This document shows, piece after piece, positions 1 to 7,452 of a stretch of DNA of 64,000 nt; the stretch's first letter is position 1, and each line of letters begins with the position of its first letter. The position numbers and the translations under genes are program-made. The notes under the pieces were generated by a model that did no database searches, was not told the origin of the DNA, and worked only from the letters and a program-made list of their open reading frames with translations. Origin of the DNA: Thalassomonas sp. M1454 (GTDB lineage Bacteria; Pseudomonadota; Gammaproteobacteria; Enterobacterales; Alteromonadaceae); contig NZ_VKDD01000004.1 of the NCBI RefSeq assembly GCF_007097525.1, forward strand, positions 310,001 to 374,000. Reading direction: 5' to 3'.

Positions 1-376
1 TATGGCAATATACAGATAACCCATTTTCTTTTAATGCTTTAGCTTTTGCTAATAAATCTTCTAAAGAACGAGATACTGCATCTGTACCCAGCACACCAAC
101 TAAACTTGTTACTCCGCCTTTAACAGCATCCGAAAATGGCATTTGTGGCGTGCGGGTAGTAAATCCTCCTTCACCACCACCGCCTGTAATGTGCACTAAT
201 GAATCAATAAAGCCTGGTACTAAAATAGTACCTTGGCAATCGACGATTTCTAGCCCATGACTAGAACTCACACTTATATTGTTATCTATAGCGATAATTT
301 TTGAGCCACTAACTAGCACATCTTTAATGCCAAGGTGTTCAGGGCTATATATATTTGCCTGTTTGAATAATTTCAT
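1..376 (-). CDS. iadA: Isoaspartyl dipeptidase (beta-aspartyl peptidase), 5' part only
   Basis: Only the first 125 codons are present; the gene runs off the left edge. The translated start (MKLFKQANIYSPEHLG, then PGFIDSLVHITGGGGEGG and TTRTP) follows the N-terminus of E. coli IadA closely. IadA is a zinc amidohydrolase that splits beta-Asp-Xaa dipeptides into aspartate and an amino acid in the cytoplasm. The family normally has an HxH metal pair in FIDxHVH; here the first position is Leu60 and only His62 remains. The ATG lies 10 bp after the yfcC stop, so the two are surely co-transcribed. With a cyanophycinase-like gene upstream, beta-Asp-Arg is the natural candidate substrate (inference). 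The identity of the family is firm; activity is uncertain because of the missing histidine. Confidence 0.88.
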   Translation of the reverse strand, partial: MKLFKQANIYSPEHLGIKDVLVSGSKIIAIDNNISVSSSHGLEIVDCQGTILVPGFIDSLVHITGGGGEGGFTTRTPQMPFSDAVKGGVTSLVGVLGTDAVSRSLEDLLAKAKALKENGLSVYCH

Positions 377-386
377 GAAAGTCTCA

Positions 387-1835
387 TTAAAAGCCTATAG
401 ATACTGCGATGATCATAGCGATAATTGACATGACCATAAGTACTAATAGAAAACGAAAAATAAATTTAGCCCATTCAAGCCAATCAACATGAGTTACACC
501 TAAGCAACCAATTAAGGAAGCAGAAGTAGGAATAATAATGTTAGTAAAACCATCACCAAGTTGAAACGCTAATACTGCTACTTGTCTGCTAACGCCCACT
601 AAATCGGCTAGTGGTGCCATAAGAGGCATGGTTAATGCTGCTTGACCAGAGCCTGATGAGATAAAAAAATTAAATACTGATTGAAATATCAGCATAAAGA
701 CTGCACTAATGTTGGCAGACCAACCTTCAGCAGTACCTGCAGCATAATGTAAAATGGTATTTAATACAGAAGGACTAGCAGGATCATCGCCGCCTAGTAA
801 AATTACAATACCTTTGGCAAGGCCAACGATTAAAGCTGCTGGTAATAAATCTTGCGCGCCTTTTTGAAATGCAGCAGATACTTGGTTCATTGACATGCGT
901 TTCGTTATCACCGCCACTAGGCCTATAGCACAACCCATGGTGAAAAATTGACTGGCTATTTCTGGAATGTAGTAACCTTGTGTAACAACACCCCAAATAA
1001 TCCAGGCAATAACTGCGACAAATACCAGCAATATAGAGATGTCTGTTTTACCAAAAACATACGCATTATCGTTGTGCAATATGGCACGCTCTTGCTCAGT
1101 TACTTTTACCTTAGTTAATGCCGCGTAGCGCATAGTAAAAATTAGCCCTGTAAGGGTGAATACCACCCAGAGTACAACGCGATATCCTGCCCCTGATAAT
1201 AAAGGTACTTGCGCTATACCTTGAGCGATAGCAACACTAAATGGATTCATCCAAGACGTGGCAAAACCTATTTGAGTAGCAACGTAAGTTACCATAACTG
1301 TTATTATGCCGTTGTAGCCTAACGCTTTCATTAATGGTAGCAATACAATACAAAAAGCGATTGCCTCTTCGCCCATACCAAATACGGCGCCGCCTAGTGA
1401 AAACAGTACAAATAATATTGGAATGAACAATTTTTCAGCATGACTTGCTTTGTTAATTAATGCATGTATTGCATTAGTAATAGCTCCGGTTTGCATCACG
1501 ATACCAAAGGCGCCACCGGTTATTAAAATAAACATAATAACGCCAATGGCGCTACCCCATTTATCACCAGAGACTAGGCCTTCAAATGCAAAGTTGAAAA
1601 AGCCGCTACCTCCCCCCGCAGCAAACAAAGGAACAGACATATCTTGGTCTGATTCCATGTAGGTACCAGCAACAAGTAGTTGCCTGCTGCCATCTTCTGA
1701 AGGTGAAGTGGCGAAAGTGCCTGCTGGTACAATATATGTAACAAGGCCTGCAATAAGAACAACAAAAAATAAGATGATAAAAGCATCTGGCATTTGTCTT
1801 TTAGTAATTGCTTCGTTTTTAGTATGTATTTGCAT
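387..1835 (-). CDS. yfcC: YfcC-family inner-membrane carrier (putative basic amino acid transporter)
   Basis: A 482-residue polytopic protein with about twelve hydrophobic segments, of the YfcC/DcuC-like ion-transporter group. Family features seen are the N-terminal QMPDAFIILFFVV helix, the GMGEEAIAF and TSWMNPFSVAIAQGIA loops and the C-terminal SSGSGQAALTMPLMAPL stretch. E. coli YfcC is annotated as a putative basic amino-acid antiporter, but direct substrate evidence in the family is thin. A TTG at 1847 in the same frame would add four residues; the ATG at 1835 is preferred. It lies between the TonB receptor and iadA on the same strand, which suggests it carries the dipeptide (or arginine) across the inner membrane. 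That role is inferred from context only. Confidence 0.85.
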   Translation of the reverse strand: MQIHTKNEAITKRQMPDAFIILFFVVLIAGLVTYIVPAGTFATSPSEDGSRQLLVAGTYMESDQDMSVPLFAAGGGSGFFNFAFEGLVSGDKWGSAIGVIMFILITGGAFGIVMQTGAITNAIHALINKASHAEKLFIPILFVLFSLGGAVFGMGEEAIAFCIVLLPLMKALGYNGIITVMVTYVATQIGFATSWMNPFSVAIAQGIAQVPLLSGAGYRVVLWVVFTLTGLIFTMRYAALTKVKVTEQERAILHNDNAYVFGKTDISILLVFVAVIAWIIWGVVTQGYYIPEIASQFFTMGCAIGLVAVITKRMSMNQVSAAFQKGAQDLLPAALIVGLAKGIVILLGGDDPASPSVLNTILHYAAGTAEGWSANISAVFMLIFQSVFNFFISSGSGQAALTMPLMAPLADLVGVSRQVAVLAFQLGDGFTNIIIPTSASLIGCLGVTHVDWLEWAKFIFRFLLVLMVMSIIAMIIAVSIGF

Positions 1836-1875
1836 TTGGGCTACCAAATTTAATCATTAAAGATATAAACCATAG

Positions 1876-1905
1876 AAAAGGTTGCGATTATAACAAATCG
1901 CAACC
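1876..1905 (-). terminator. Hairpin downstream of the TonB receptor
   Basis: A perfect 10-bp stem (GGTTGCGATT at 1880-1889 with AATCGCAACC at 1896-1905) closes a 6-nt loop. Read on the minus strand it is followed by TTTTCT. It sits between the receptor stop and yfcC, so it is either a terminator or an intra-operon attenuator that would lower yfcC-iadA expression relative to the receptor. Confidence 0.6.
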
Positions 1906-1923
1906 CTTAAAAGGCAAATCCCA

Positions 1924-4842
1924 TTACTTAATAAAGTAAGTAAATGATAAGCGATAATTTGCACCAAGTGCATTGTGGTTAATTGAATCAAAACCACGAG
2001 ATGAACCATAGGCTGTTGGCGGTTCTTCATCTAACACATTGTTCAATGACAGGTTTATGTTAAAATCAGAAAAATCGTAACCAAGGTTAATATTCACTGT
2101 AGTCCAAGAATCAACTTCGCGTTCACCATTTGCGTCCAAAGCGCCAATAGTATCTAGTTCATCTAACTCACGACCTCGCAGACCTTCAATGTCATCTTCA
2201 TAACTGTCAGTGTACAATGTTGTAACGCTCGTATAGAAGCTGTCTAGTTCATAACCAATGCGCAAACTTGCAATGTTTTCAGGGTAACGCCATGTGCCAG
2301 CTAACTCTTCAATTTGATCAGAACCTGGTTTGTTGCGTTCGAACTCTAAATAATGAGTCCAGTCCATATCAAAAGACAAACGACCGCTGCCAAGGTTTAT
2401 ATCGTGTATGTAAGTAACATCAACCCCTTTCACATTTTGTTCGCCAGTATTTTGTAGTTCAATCACATGATCGCGATATAAAGGCAATTCAGCATAGCGA
2501 GGATCGTCAAATGCAACCCATTCATCTAAAATTTGAGTTAGATTAGCGCCATCATCTTCAATAGTTAAGCCAGCAGCGTCAGTAACTAAACAAAGATCTG
2601 GGTCATAAGAAATACCAGTGCTGCCATTTGGCACTAAACCACAATGACGAAGCGCTGAATCGGTAATTGCTGCATCTAACAAAGCAGTCATATCGGTATC
2701 AACTAAATCTTCGTGTTCAAACGACCAGTAATCTACCGTTAAGGTAATGCTATCGGTTGGGCTAAAGCCAAAGCCAACACTCACAGATTCTGACTCTTCA
2801 GGATTTAGATTCGCGTTACCAAGCTCTAGTACATTTTCGCGACGTTCATCGCCAAAACCTTCACAGTATAAATCGGCGACAGCTTGATTAGAACCACAGT
2901 CAAATGCAGCTGTTGTTGTGCGAAGCTTAACTCCAGCTTGTGTTAACGATGGGGCTCTAAAGGCTGTAGACCAAGAGGCACGAAAAACTAATGAGTCGAT
3001 AGGGCGATAGGTTACACCTACTTTTGGATTAAAGGTGTCACCAAAATCATCATAATCGTCGTAACGGCCAGCTAATTGCAATTCTAAATTATCAGTCAAT
3101 GGCCAGTAGAATTCAGCAAACATTCCATATTGAGTGCGCTCTGCTTCAGATAAACTTGAACCAAAGCCGAATACATCAACTAGGTAACCGTTCTCTGGGC
3201 GAGCACGAGAATTTAACGATGGCACATCGGTAATTTCTTCTTGACGATATTCAACACCGAAAGCGGCACTTATGGTTTGATCGTTTAACTCAAATAGTTC
3301 TCCTGTAATTTTTGCATCCCAACCATAAACGCTACTTTCACCGTCACGAGTTGGCTTTTCTTGCGCCATAGCCAGTAGTGCATCATTGGCTGCATCACCC
3401 TCTAGAAATGGGTTATACATAGCAAGCAATTGAGAGTTGGCTGGGCAACCTAAATTTGCACCATCAAATAAAGCGGTTGAACCGTCACTACATAGCTCGC
3501 CATTTGATACCGCATGATATTTATAACGGTTATAAATACCAGCAATACCAGTTTGCTCAGACTCTGAGCGAGAAACAGTGACAGCTGATTCCCAATCCCA
3601 CTCGCCAATTTCACCCGAAAGCCCCGTTACTAAACGAAATGAGTTAGTTTCAACTTCCACTGTTCGAGGAGTGCCAAAGCGAGCATCGTATCTAAAGCCC
3701 CAGAGTTCTTGGCCTGCTAAGGTATCATATGGGTCAACGTAAATGGCATCGAATAACGCATCTTGAGTATCTTGATCAAAAATCTCTAATGCAGTTTCAT
3801 TTGCCCACGGACCTTCAGAGTCATCTACTTGGTCAATTGGCGCAGGCGTTGACTGACTTGTTGATTTTGTTTGCGAGTAGAAAAAGTCAGTACTCCACTG
3901 AATATCGCCAAACTCCTTGTTGTAGTAAAAACCAGCTGAGGCTGATTCAAGCTCAGTTTGCAGTAAATCATCTTCATTACCATAATAAGCACATATTTCT
4001 TCACCAAACTCAGTAGTTACAAATTCTGTTTTGCAGTTTGGTGCGCCAATTTCGTTGCCATCTCTTGCTGACCAGTAATAAATATTGGGTGTGTTTTTAG
4101 GTAGGTAGGAGTATGAGCTCTCTAAGATAGGATCTTTAGTATAATCCCTGTCTTGTGCGCTAAAGGCGTTTCTATCGAAGTAGTCTGCATACACAGTAAG
4201 TTGGCCACCGGCTAAATCAGTACCGAACACGAAGTTTAAGTTGTACTTGCCTTCATCTGTGCTTTCCATTGAATTACCGTATGAAACGTTAAACTCAGCG
4301 CCTTGGTAATCTTTTTTCAAAATATAGTTGATTACACCGGCAACAGCATCTGCTCCGTATATCGCTGATGCGCCGGTTGCTAGTACTTCAATTCGTTCAA
4401 TAGCAGCTAAAGGAATAGAGTTAACATCAACAAAATTTTGGGTACCAGCTGCGAATGAGCTAGCAGCAATCCTGCGACCATTAACAAGTGTTAAAGTTGA
4501 AGATGGGCCTAAACCTCTTAATGAAGCCGCCGCTTGACCTGCTGGTGTTGAAGTTGACGTTGCGCCTGATTCTGATGTGCTAAATGAACCAGTGCCCCCT
4601 CGAGTTTGTCCGACTTGTTGCATAAACTCAGAAATGCTCGTCGCTCCAGATTTACTAATCTCTTCAGCTGAAAATACGCTTAAAGGTTGTGCGCCTTCAA
4701 GATCTACGCCTTTAATTTGAGAGCCGGTAACGGCTATACGTTCGATGTCTTGTTCTTGTGGTTCTTTATCTTCTGCAGCAAAACTTGAGCCAACGGCAAA
4801 AGTCATAGCTCCTGCTAATAACGATTTTGTAAACATTTTCAT
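1924..4842 (-). CDS. TonB-dependent outer-membrane receptor, SusC/oar-like large type
   Basis: A 972-residue receptor with a signal peptide (about residues 1-22, cleaved after SSFA). A TonB-box-like segment follows (IERIAVTGSQI), then a plug domain to about residue 175 (LRGLGPSSTLTLVNGRR, GASAIYGADAVAGVINYIL) and a 22-strand barrel with the typical FRASWSTAFRAPSL and LNNVLDEEPPTAYG motifs near the C-terminus. It ends YFIK rather than in an aromatic residue. Such receptors import scarce substrates at the expense of the TonB-ExbBD proton motive force. It is divergent from a cyanophycinase-like gene and upstream of yfcC-iadA, so a peptide such as beta-Asp-Arg or a short cyanophycin fragment is a reasonable ligand (inference). 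No Fur box was recognised. Confidence 0.93.
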   Translation of the reverse strand: MKMFTKSLLAGAMTFAVGSSFAAEDKEPQEQDIERIAVTGSQIKGVDLEGAQPLSVFSAEEISKSGATSISEFMQQVGQTRGGTGSFSTSESGATSTSTPAGQAAASLRGLGPSSTLTLVNGRRIAASSFAAGTQNFVDVNSIPLAAIERIEVLATGASAIYGADAVAGVINYILKKDYQGAEFNVSYGNSMESTDEGKYNLNFVFGTDLAGGQLTVYADYFDRNAFSAQDRDYTKDPILESSYSYLPKNTPNIYYWSARDGNEIGAPNCKTEFVTTEFGEEICAYYGNEDDLLQTELESASAGFYYNKEFGDIQWSTDFFYSQTKSTSQSTPAPIDQVDDSEGPWANETALEIFDQDTQDALFDAIYVDPYDTLAGQELWGFRYDARFGTPRTVEVETNSFRLVTGLSGEIGEWDWESAVTVSRSESEQTGIAGIYNRYKYHAVSNGELCSDGSTALFDGANLGCPANSQLLAMYNPFLEGDAANDALLAMAQEKPTRDGESSVYGWDAKITGELFELNDQTISAAFGVEYRQEEITDVPSLNSRARPENGYLVDVFGFGSSLSEAERTQYGMFAEFYWPLTDNLELQLAGRYDDYDDFGDTFNPKVGVTYRPIDSLVFRASWSTAFRAPSLTQAGVKLRTTTAAFDCGSNQAVADLYCEGFGDERRENVLELGNANLNPEESESVSVGFGFSPTDSITLTVDYWSFEHEDLVDTDMTALLDAAITDSALRHCGLVPNGSTGISYDPDLCLVTDAAGLTIEDDGANLTQILDEWVAFDDPRYAELPLYRDHVIELQNTGEQNVKGVDVTYIHDINLGSGRLSFDMDWTHYLEFERNKPGSDQIEELAGTWRYPENIASLRIGYELDSFYTSVTTLYTDSYEDDIEGLRGRELDELDTIGALDANGEREVDSWTTVNINLGYDFSDFNINLSLNNVLDEEPPTAYGSSRGFDSINHNALGANYRLSFTYFIK

Positions 4843-4960
4843 AATAATATCCCGGGTGAATTTAATATTTTTTAGCGCGAGTGCAAAGCACAGGCAAAAG
4901 GAATAAATTGCAGTCGCAGAGGGAACGTAAGCGAATTTTAGTTATTTGAGGTTAGGCAAA

Positions 4961-5002
4961 CGAATGCCCACGACCGCATTAGAAGCTGTCGTGGTTTATT
5001 CG
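4961..5002. promoter_or_regulatory. Nested inverted repeat CCACGAC/GTCGTGG
   Basis: The inner arms CCACGAC (4968-4974) and GTCGTGG (4988-4994) match perfectly around a 13-nt spacer. Outer arms CGAAT (4961-4965) and ATTCG (4998-5002) extend the symmetry. It lies about 120 bp upstream of the receptor start and could be an operator or a leader hairpin. Confidence 0.4.
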
Positions 5003-5135
5003 TCGAACCACTCAGAAAGATAATAGTTTGAGTAGTTATATGTGTTTAGCTTAAAGGCTTTCTTGTACATATAAGATTTGTCAGTTAGTATGTTTGTGCA
5101 TTTATACTTCTAGTAACATTTAATTTTTAATGGTT

Positions 5136-5160
5136 AATAACCTGTAAGTCAAGGGTTATT
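5136..5160. promoter_or_regulatory. Inverted repeat AATAACC/GGTTATT ahead of the cyanophycinase gene
   Basis: Perfect 7-bp arms at 5136-5142 and 5154-5160 are separated by 11 nt and end 24 bp before the ATG. The left arm also overlaps a short palindrome, GGTTAATAACC. The position fits an operator or a 5'-leader hairpin that could mask translation start. Confidence 0.35.
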
Positions 5161-5184
5161 TTATAGTCAACTTGAGATTTTGTT

Positions 5185-6915
5185 ATGTTACGCCCACTAC
5201 TTTTTACTTTTTTAGTACCTTCATTTCTACTATTTATATTTCTGCTTACACCAATCAAATTAAGTGCTTCAGAGCTATTAGGAAGCAAGCTTTTTTTAGT
5301 CGGTGGTGGGCTTAAGACCTGCTCATCGCAAAACCAAAAACAATGTAAGGAAAATGTTAATTTCGTTACTGCAAAGCAAGAAAGTGTTTATCGAGTTGCA
5401 GAAAATCAAACAAAATTATTTAATGATTACGCTCATCATTTTAGCGAAATAGAGCAGATAACAATTAACAACATACTACTAAAAATTAATAAGCTATATG
5501 GCAGCAAAGATATAACAAAATCGCAATTAAGAGAAAGCATAAAGAAATTTGACACACAAAAAGTTATTAACTCTCTGAATGATTTTAAATATTATTTATT
5601 GCATGATCTTATTGAGATAGGTCAGTTTGAGAATAATTTACGCACAAAAGAGCGGTCTAATCTGAAGGCTAGCAAAGACCTATTTAGCCAAGAAATTTAC
5701 AACACGTTTGTTGACTATTCCCAGCAAATAGCTAACGGCAAAAAGCCTAAAGTTGTTGTATTGACTGCATCAGCAAGAGATCCGTTTGAAGCGGCAGACT
5801 TTTACCAAAGTGTTTTTGAACAAGCTGGTGCTAATAGTCAGTGGCTACCTTTAGATGCGACCTTAAATCAGGCTTGGCAAAGCCCTAATATCACTGTATG
5901 CGATAACCTAGAAAAGTTGAGGTTAGAACAAAATGGCTCAACTAACAGGGCTGTTGTTTATCCAGATTTAGTAGAGCAACAAAAGCAAGCATGTTTGAAT
6001 CCGGCTCTTATATTAGAGGCTATTAAAAACGCGGATGGTGTATTTATTAATGGCGGCGATCAATCCCTAACCCGAAAAGCATTTATTAATAATGATGGGA
6101 CAGAGAACCAAATTTTAACGGCTATCAAACAAAAGCTTAATCAGGGTAAATTAATCGTTGGCGGTACAAGTGCTGGTACTGCCGTTATGTCAGGCAATAG
6201 TTACTTAAATTCACCGACTGTTATGGTAAGTAACGGTACAAGTGAAGCTGCCTTAAATCGTGGGGCAAAAGCAGATATGCTACCGGTTGAAGGCTGCCAA
6301 AAAACCAATCAATGTGCTCAAAATTTATTAAATACTGATTTAACCTATAACTCACAAGGTGGTTTAGGTTTAGTTAATTTTGCCATAATGGATACCCACT
6401 TTTCTGAAAGAGGTAGGCAGGGGCGAGTCGCAGTGCTAGCTAAGCATACCAACGCAAGTTTTGTGCTAGGGGTGGATGAGGCAACTGCTGCGGTTATCGA
6501 TTGGCCAACACAAGATAAACCAATACAGTTTAAAGTGATTGGTGCTAAAGGAGTGTTTGTGCTTCAGCCTAAAGCCGAAAGAGTAGCGAATATTCATTAT
6601 TTAACTCGCGGTGACAGTGCTGAAATTGAAGGTAAACACATTGCGGTTAAGTTCAATAAACAAAACGCAGATATCAAACTTAAAACAAGCACTAAGACAG
6701 ACAATATTTTTACAGGAGAGAACTTTAAAAAGCTCGCAAAAGGCTTTTGTTATTTAACTCAAGATAAGATTAAAGCAAGTTATCAATGGCAAGAAAAAAT
6801 TCAGACTATTAGCCTTAAAAGGAATGTAAAGACAAGAACACATTCGGGTGAAACTATCTTTAAGGGGAAAAATTATTCTTATTGTAGTTACACCAATTTA
6901 GAATTTTACTTTTAA
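5185..6915 (+). CDS. cphB: Secreted cyanophycinase-like serine peptidase (family S51) with inserted domain
   Basis: A 576-residue protein with a hydrophobic signal peptide (about 1-28, cleaved near SAS-E). The S51 cyanophycinase landmarks are all present: KLFLVGGG at 35-42, VVLTASARDP at 191-200, the INGGDQ loop (GGDQ 290-293), the nucleophile elbow GGTSAGT (Ser329), DTHFSERGRQGR (His405) and GVDEATA (Glu432). Cyanophycinase is an exo-enzyme that cuts multi-L-arginyl-poly-L-aspartate into beta-Asp-Arg dipeptides. The cyanobacterial intracellular enzyme is about 270 residues. Here a mostly helical insert (about 45-185) and a 140-residue C-terminal extension double the length. The signal peptide implies use of polymer outside the cytoplasm. 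Divergent from the TonB receptor. Confidence 0.88.
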   Translation: MLRPLLFTFLVPSFLLFIFLLTPIKLSASELLGSKLFLVGGGLKTCSSQNQKQCKENVNFVTAKQESVYRVAENQTKLFNDYAHHFSEIEQITINNILLKINKLYGSKDITKSQLRESIKKFDTQKVINSLNDFKYYLLHDLIEIGQFENNLRTKERSNLKASKDLFSQEIYNTFVDYSQQIANGKKPKVVVLTASARDPFEAADFYQSVFEQAGANSQWLPLDATLNQAWQSPNITVCDNLEKLRLEQNGSTNRAVVYPDLVEQQKQACLNPALILEAIKNADGVFINGGDQSLTRKAFINNDGTENQILTAIKQKLNQGKLIVGGTSAGTAVMSGNSYLNSPTVMVSNGTSEAALNRGAKADMLPVEGCQKTNQCAQNLLNTDLTYNSQGGLGLVNFAIMDTHFSERGRQGRVAVLAKHTNASFVLGVDEATAAVIDWPTQDKPIQFKVIGAKGVFVLQPKAERVANIHYLTRGDSAEIEGKHIAVKFNKQNADIKLKTSTKTDNIFTGENFKKLAKGFCYLTQDKIKASYQWQEKIQTISLKRNVKTRTHSGETIFKGKNYSYCSYTNLEFYF

Positions 6916-7113
6916 ATCGTTTAAGTTAGTCATCAAAAGATAGTTATATCATCGATACTATGGATAGCGGGTTGTTATCACTGCTTTATTTTTTCTAAAC
7001 AGGAAATGGAGTTATTATTTCAATTTAGAGCACGTTAATCCGTAAATTTAAAAATGGAATTTATTGCGATTAAACGCATACTTAGGTACAAATTTAATTG
7101 ATGAGGGTTAGCT

Positions 7114-7386
7114 GTGGATATAGAAGAAAAGGATAAAGGGGTTATCGCGGTAATCCTAAAACGATTTGAACATGAACGTTATCCTAAGCTCAAGGAGTTA
7201 AATGATAAAGTCGATAGTGGTGGTGTACTTGATGAAAAAGATTTGGATTATTTAGAAAAAGTATTATCCGATTATCATCAAGTGATGGCTGTTATAACGC
7301 GTCACCCTGAATATGCAGCCTTAGCAAAAGGTGTTTTGTTAATGTATGAAGAGGTGATGAATAAATCGCAACAAAACCAAGGATGA
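7114..7386 (+). CDS. Small hypothetical protein, acidic, helical
   Basis: A 90-residue soluble protein starting at GTG with a good Shine-Dalgarno, GAGGG at 7103-7107. It is charged and predicted to be all helical (EEKDKGVIAVILKRFEHERY, then LDEKDLDYLEKVLSDYHQ). No signal peptide or membrane segment is present and no family was recognised. It stands alone: 198 bp after the cyanophycinase gene and convergent with the M20 peptidase gene. Codon use resembles its neighbours, which together with the ribosome site supports a real gene. Confidence 0.65.
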   Translation: MDIEEKDKGVIAVILKRFEHERYPKLKELNDKVDSGGVLDEKDLDYLEKVLSDYHQVMAVITRHPEYAALAKGVLLMYEEVMNKSQQNQG

Positions 7387-7452
7387 ACAAGCTTTGGTGA
7401 AATATATTGAGTGGCACTTTTTGCTCACTCAATATATTACTTGTGCTTTACC

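Larger units (their letters stand above)
4843..5184. other. Divergent regulatory region between receptor and cyanophycinase genes
   Basis: This 342-bp gene-free stretch separates two divergent genes and must hold both promoters. It contains two clear inverted repeats (listed separately) and AT-rich tracts, but no ORF. No convincing ArgR box (TGAAT-N4-ATTCA) was found, although arginine would be the expected signal if the locus degrades cyanophycin. Confidence 0.6.

Noticed and set aside
3729-4016. Open frame on the + strand inside the TonB receptor gene
   Set aside because: It lies wholly antisense to a strongly coding frame, has no ribosome site and its product has no recognisable features.
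4845-4880. Possible ArgR box near the receptor start
   Set aside because: TGAAT is followed by TTAATATTT; the second half does not match ATTCA, so the palindrome fails.
7114-7386. Toxin or antitoxin gene
   Set aside because: It stands alone with no partner ORF and has no toxin or antitoxin motif.
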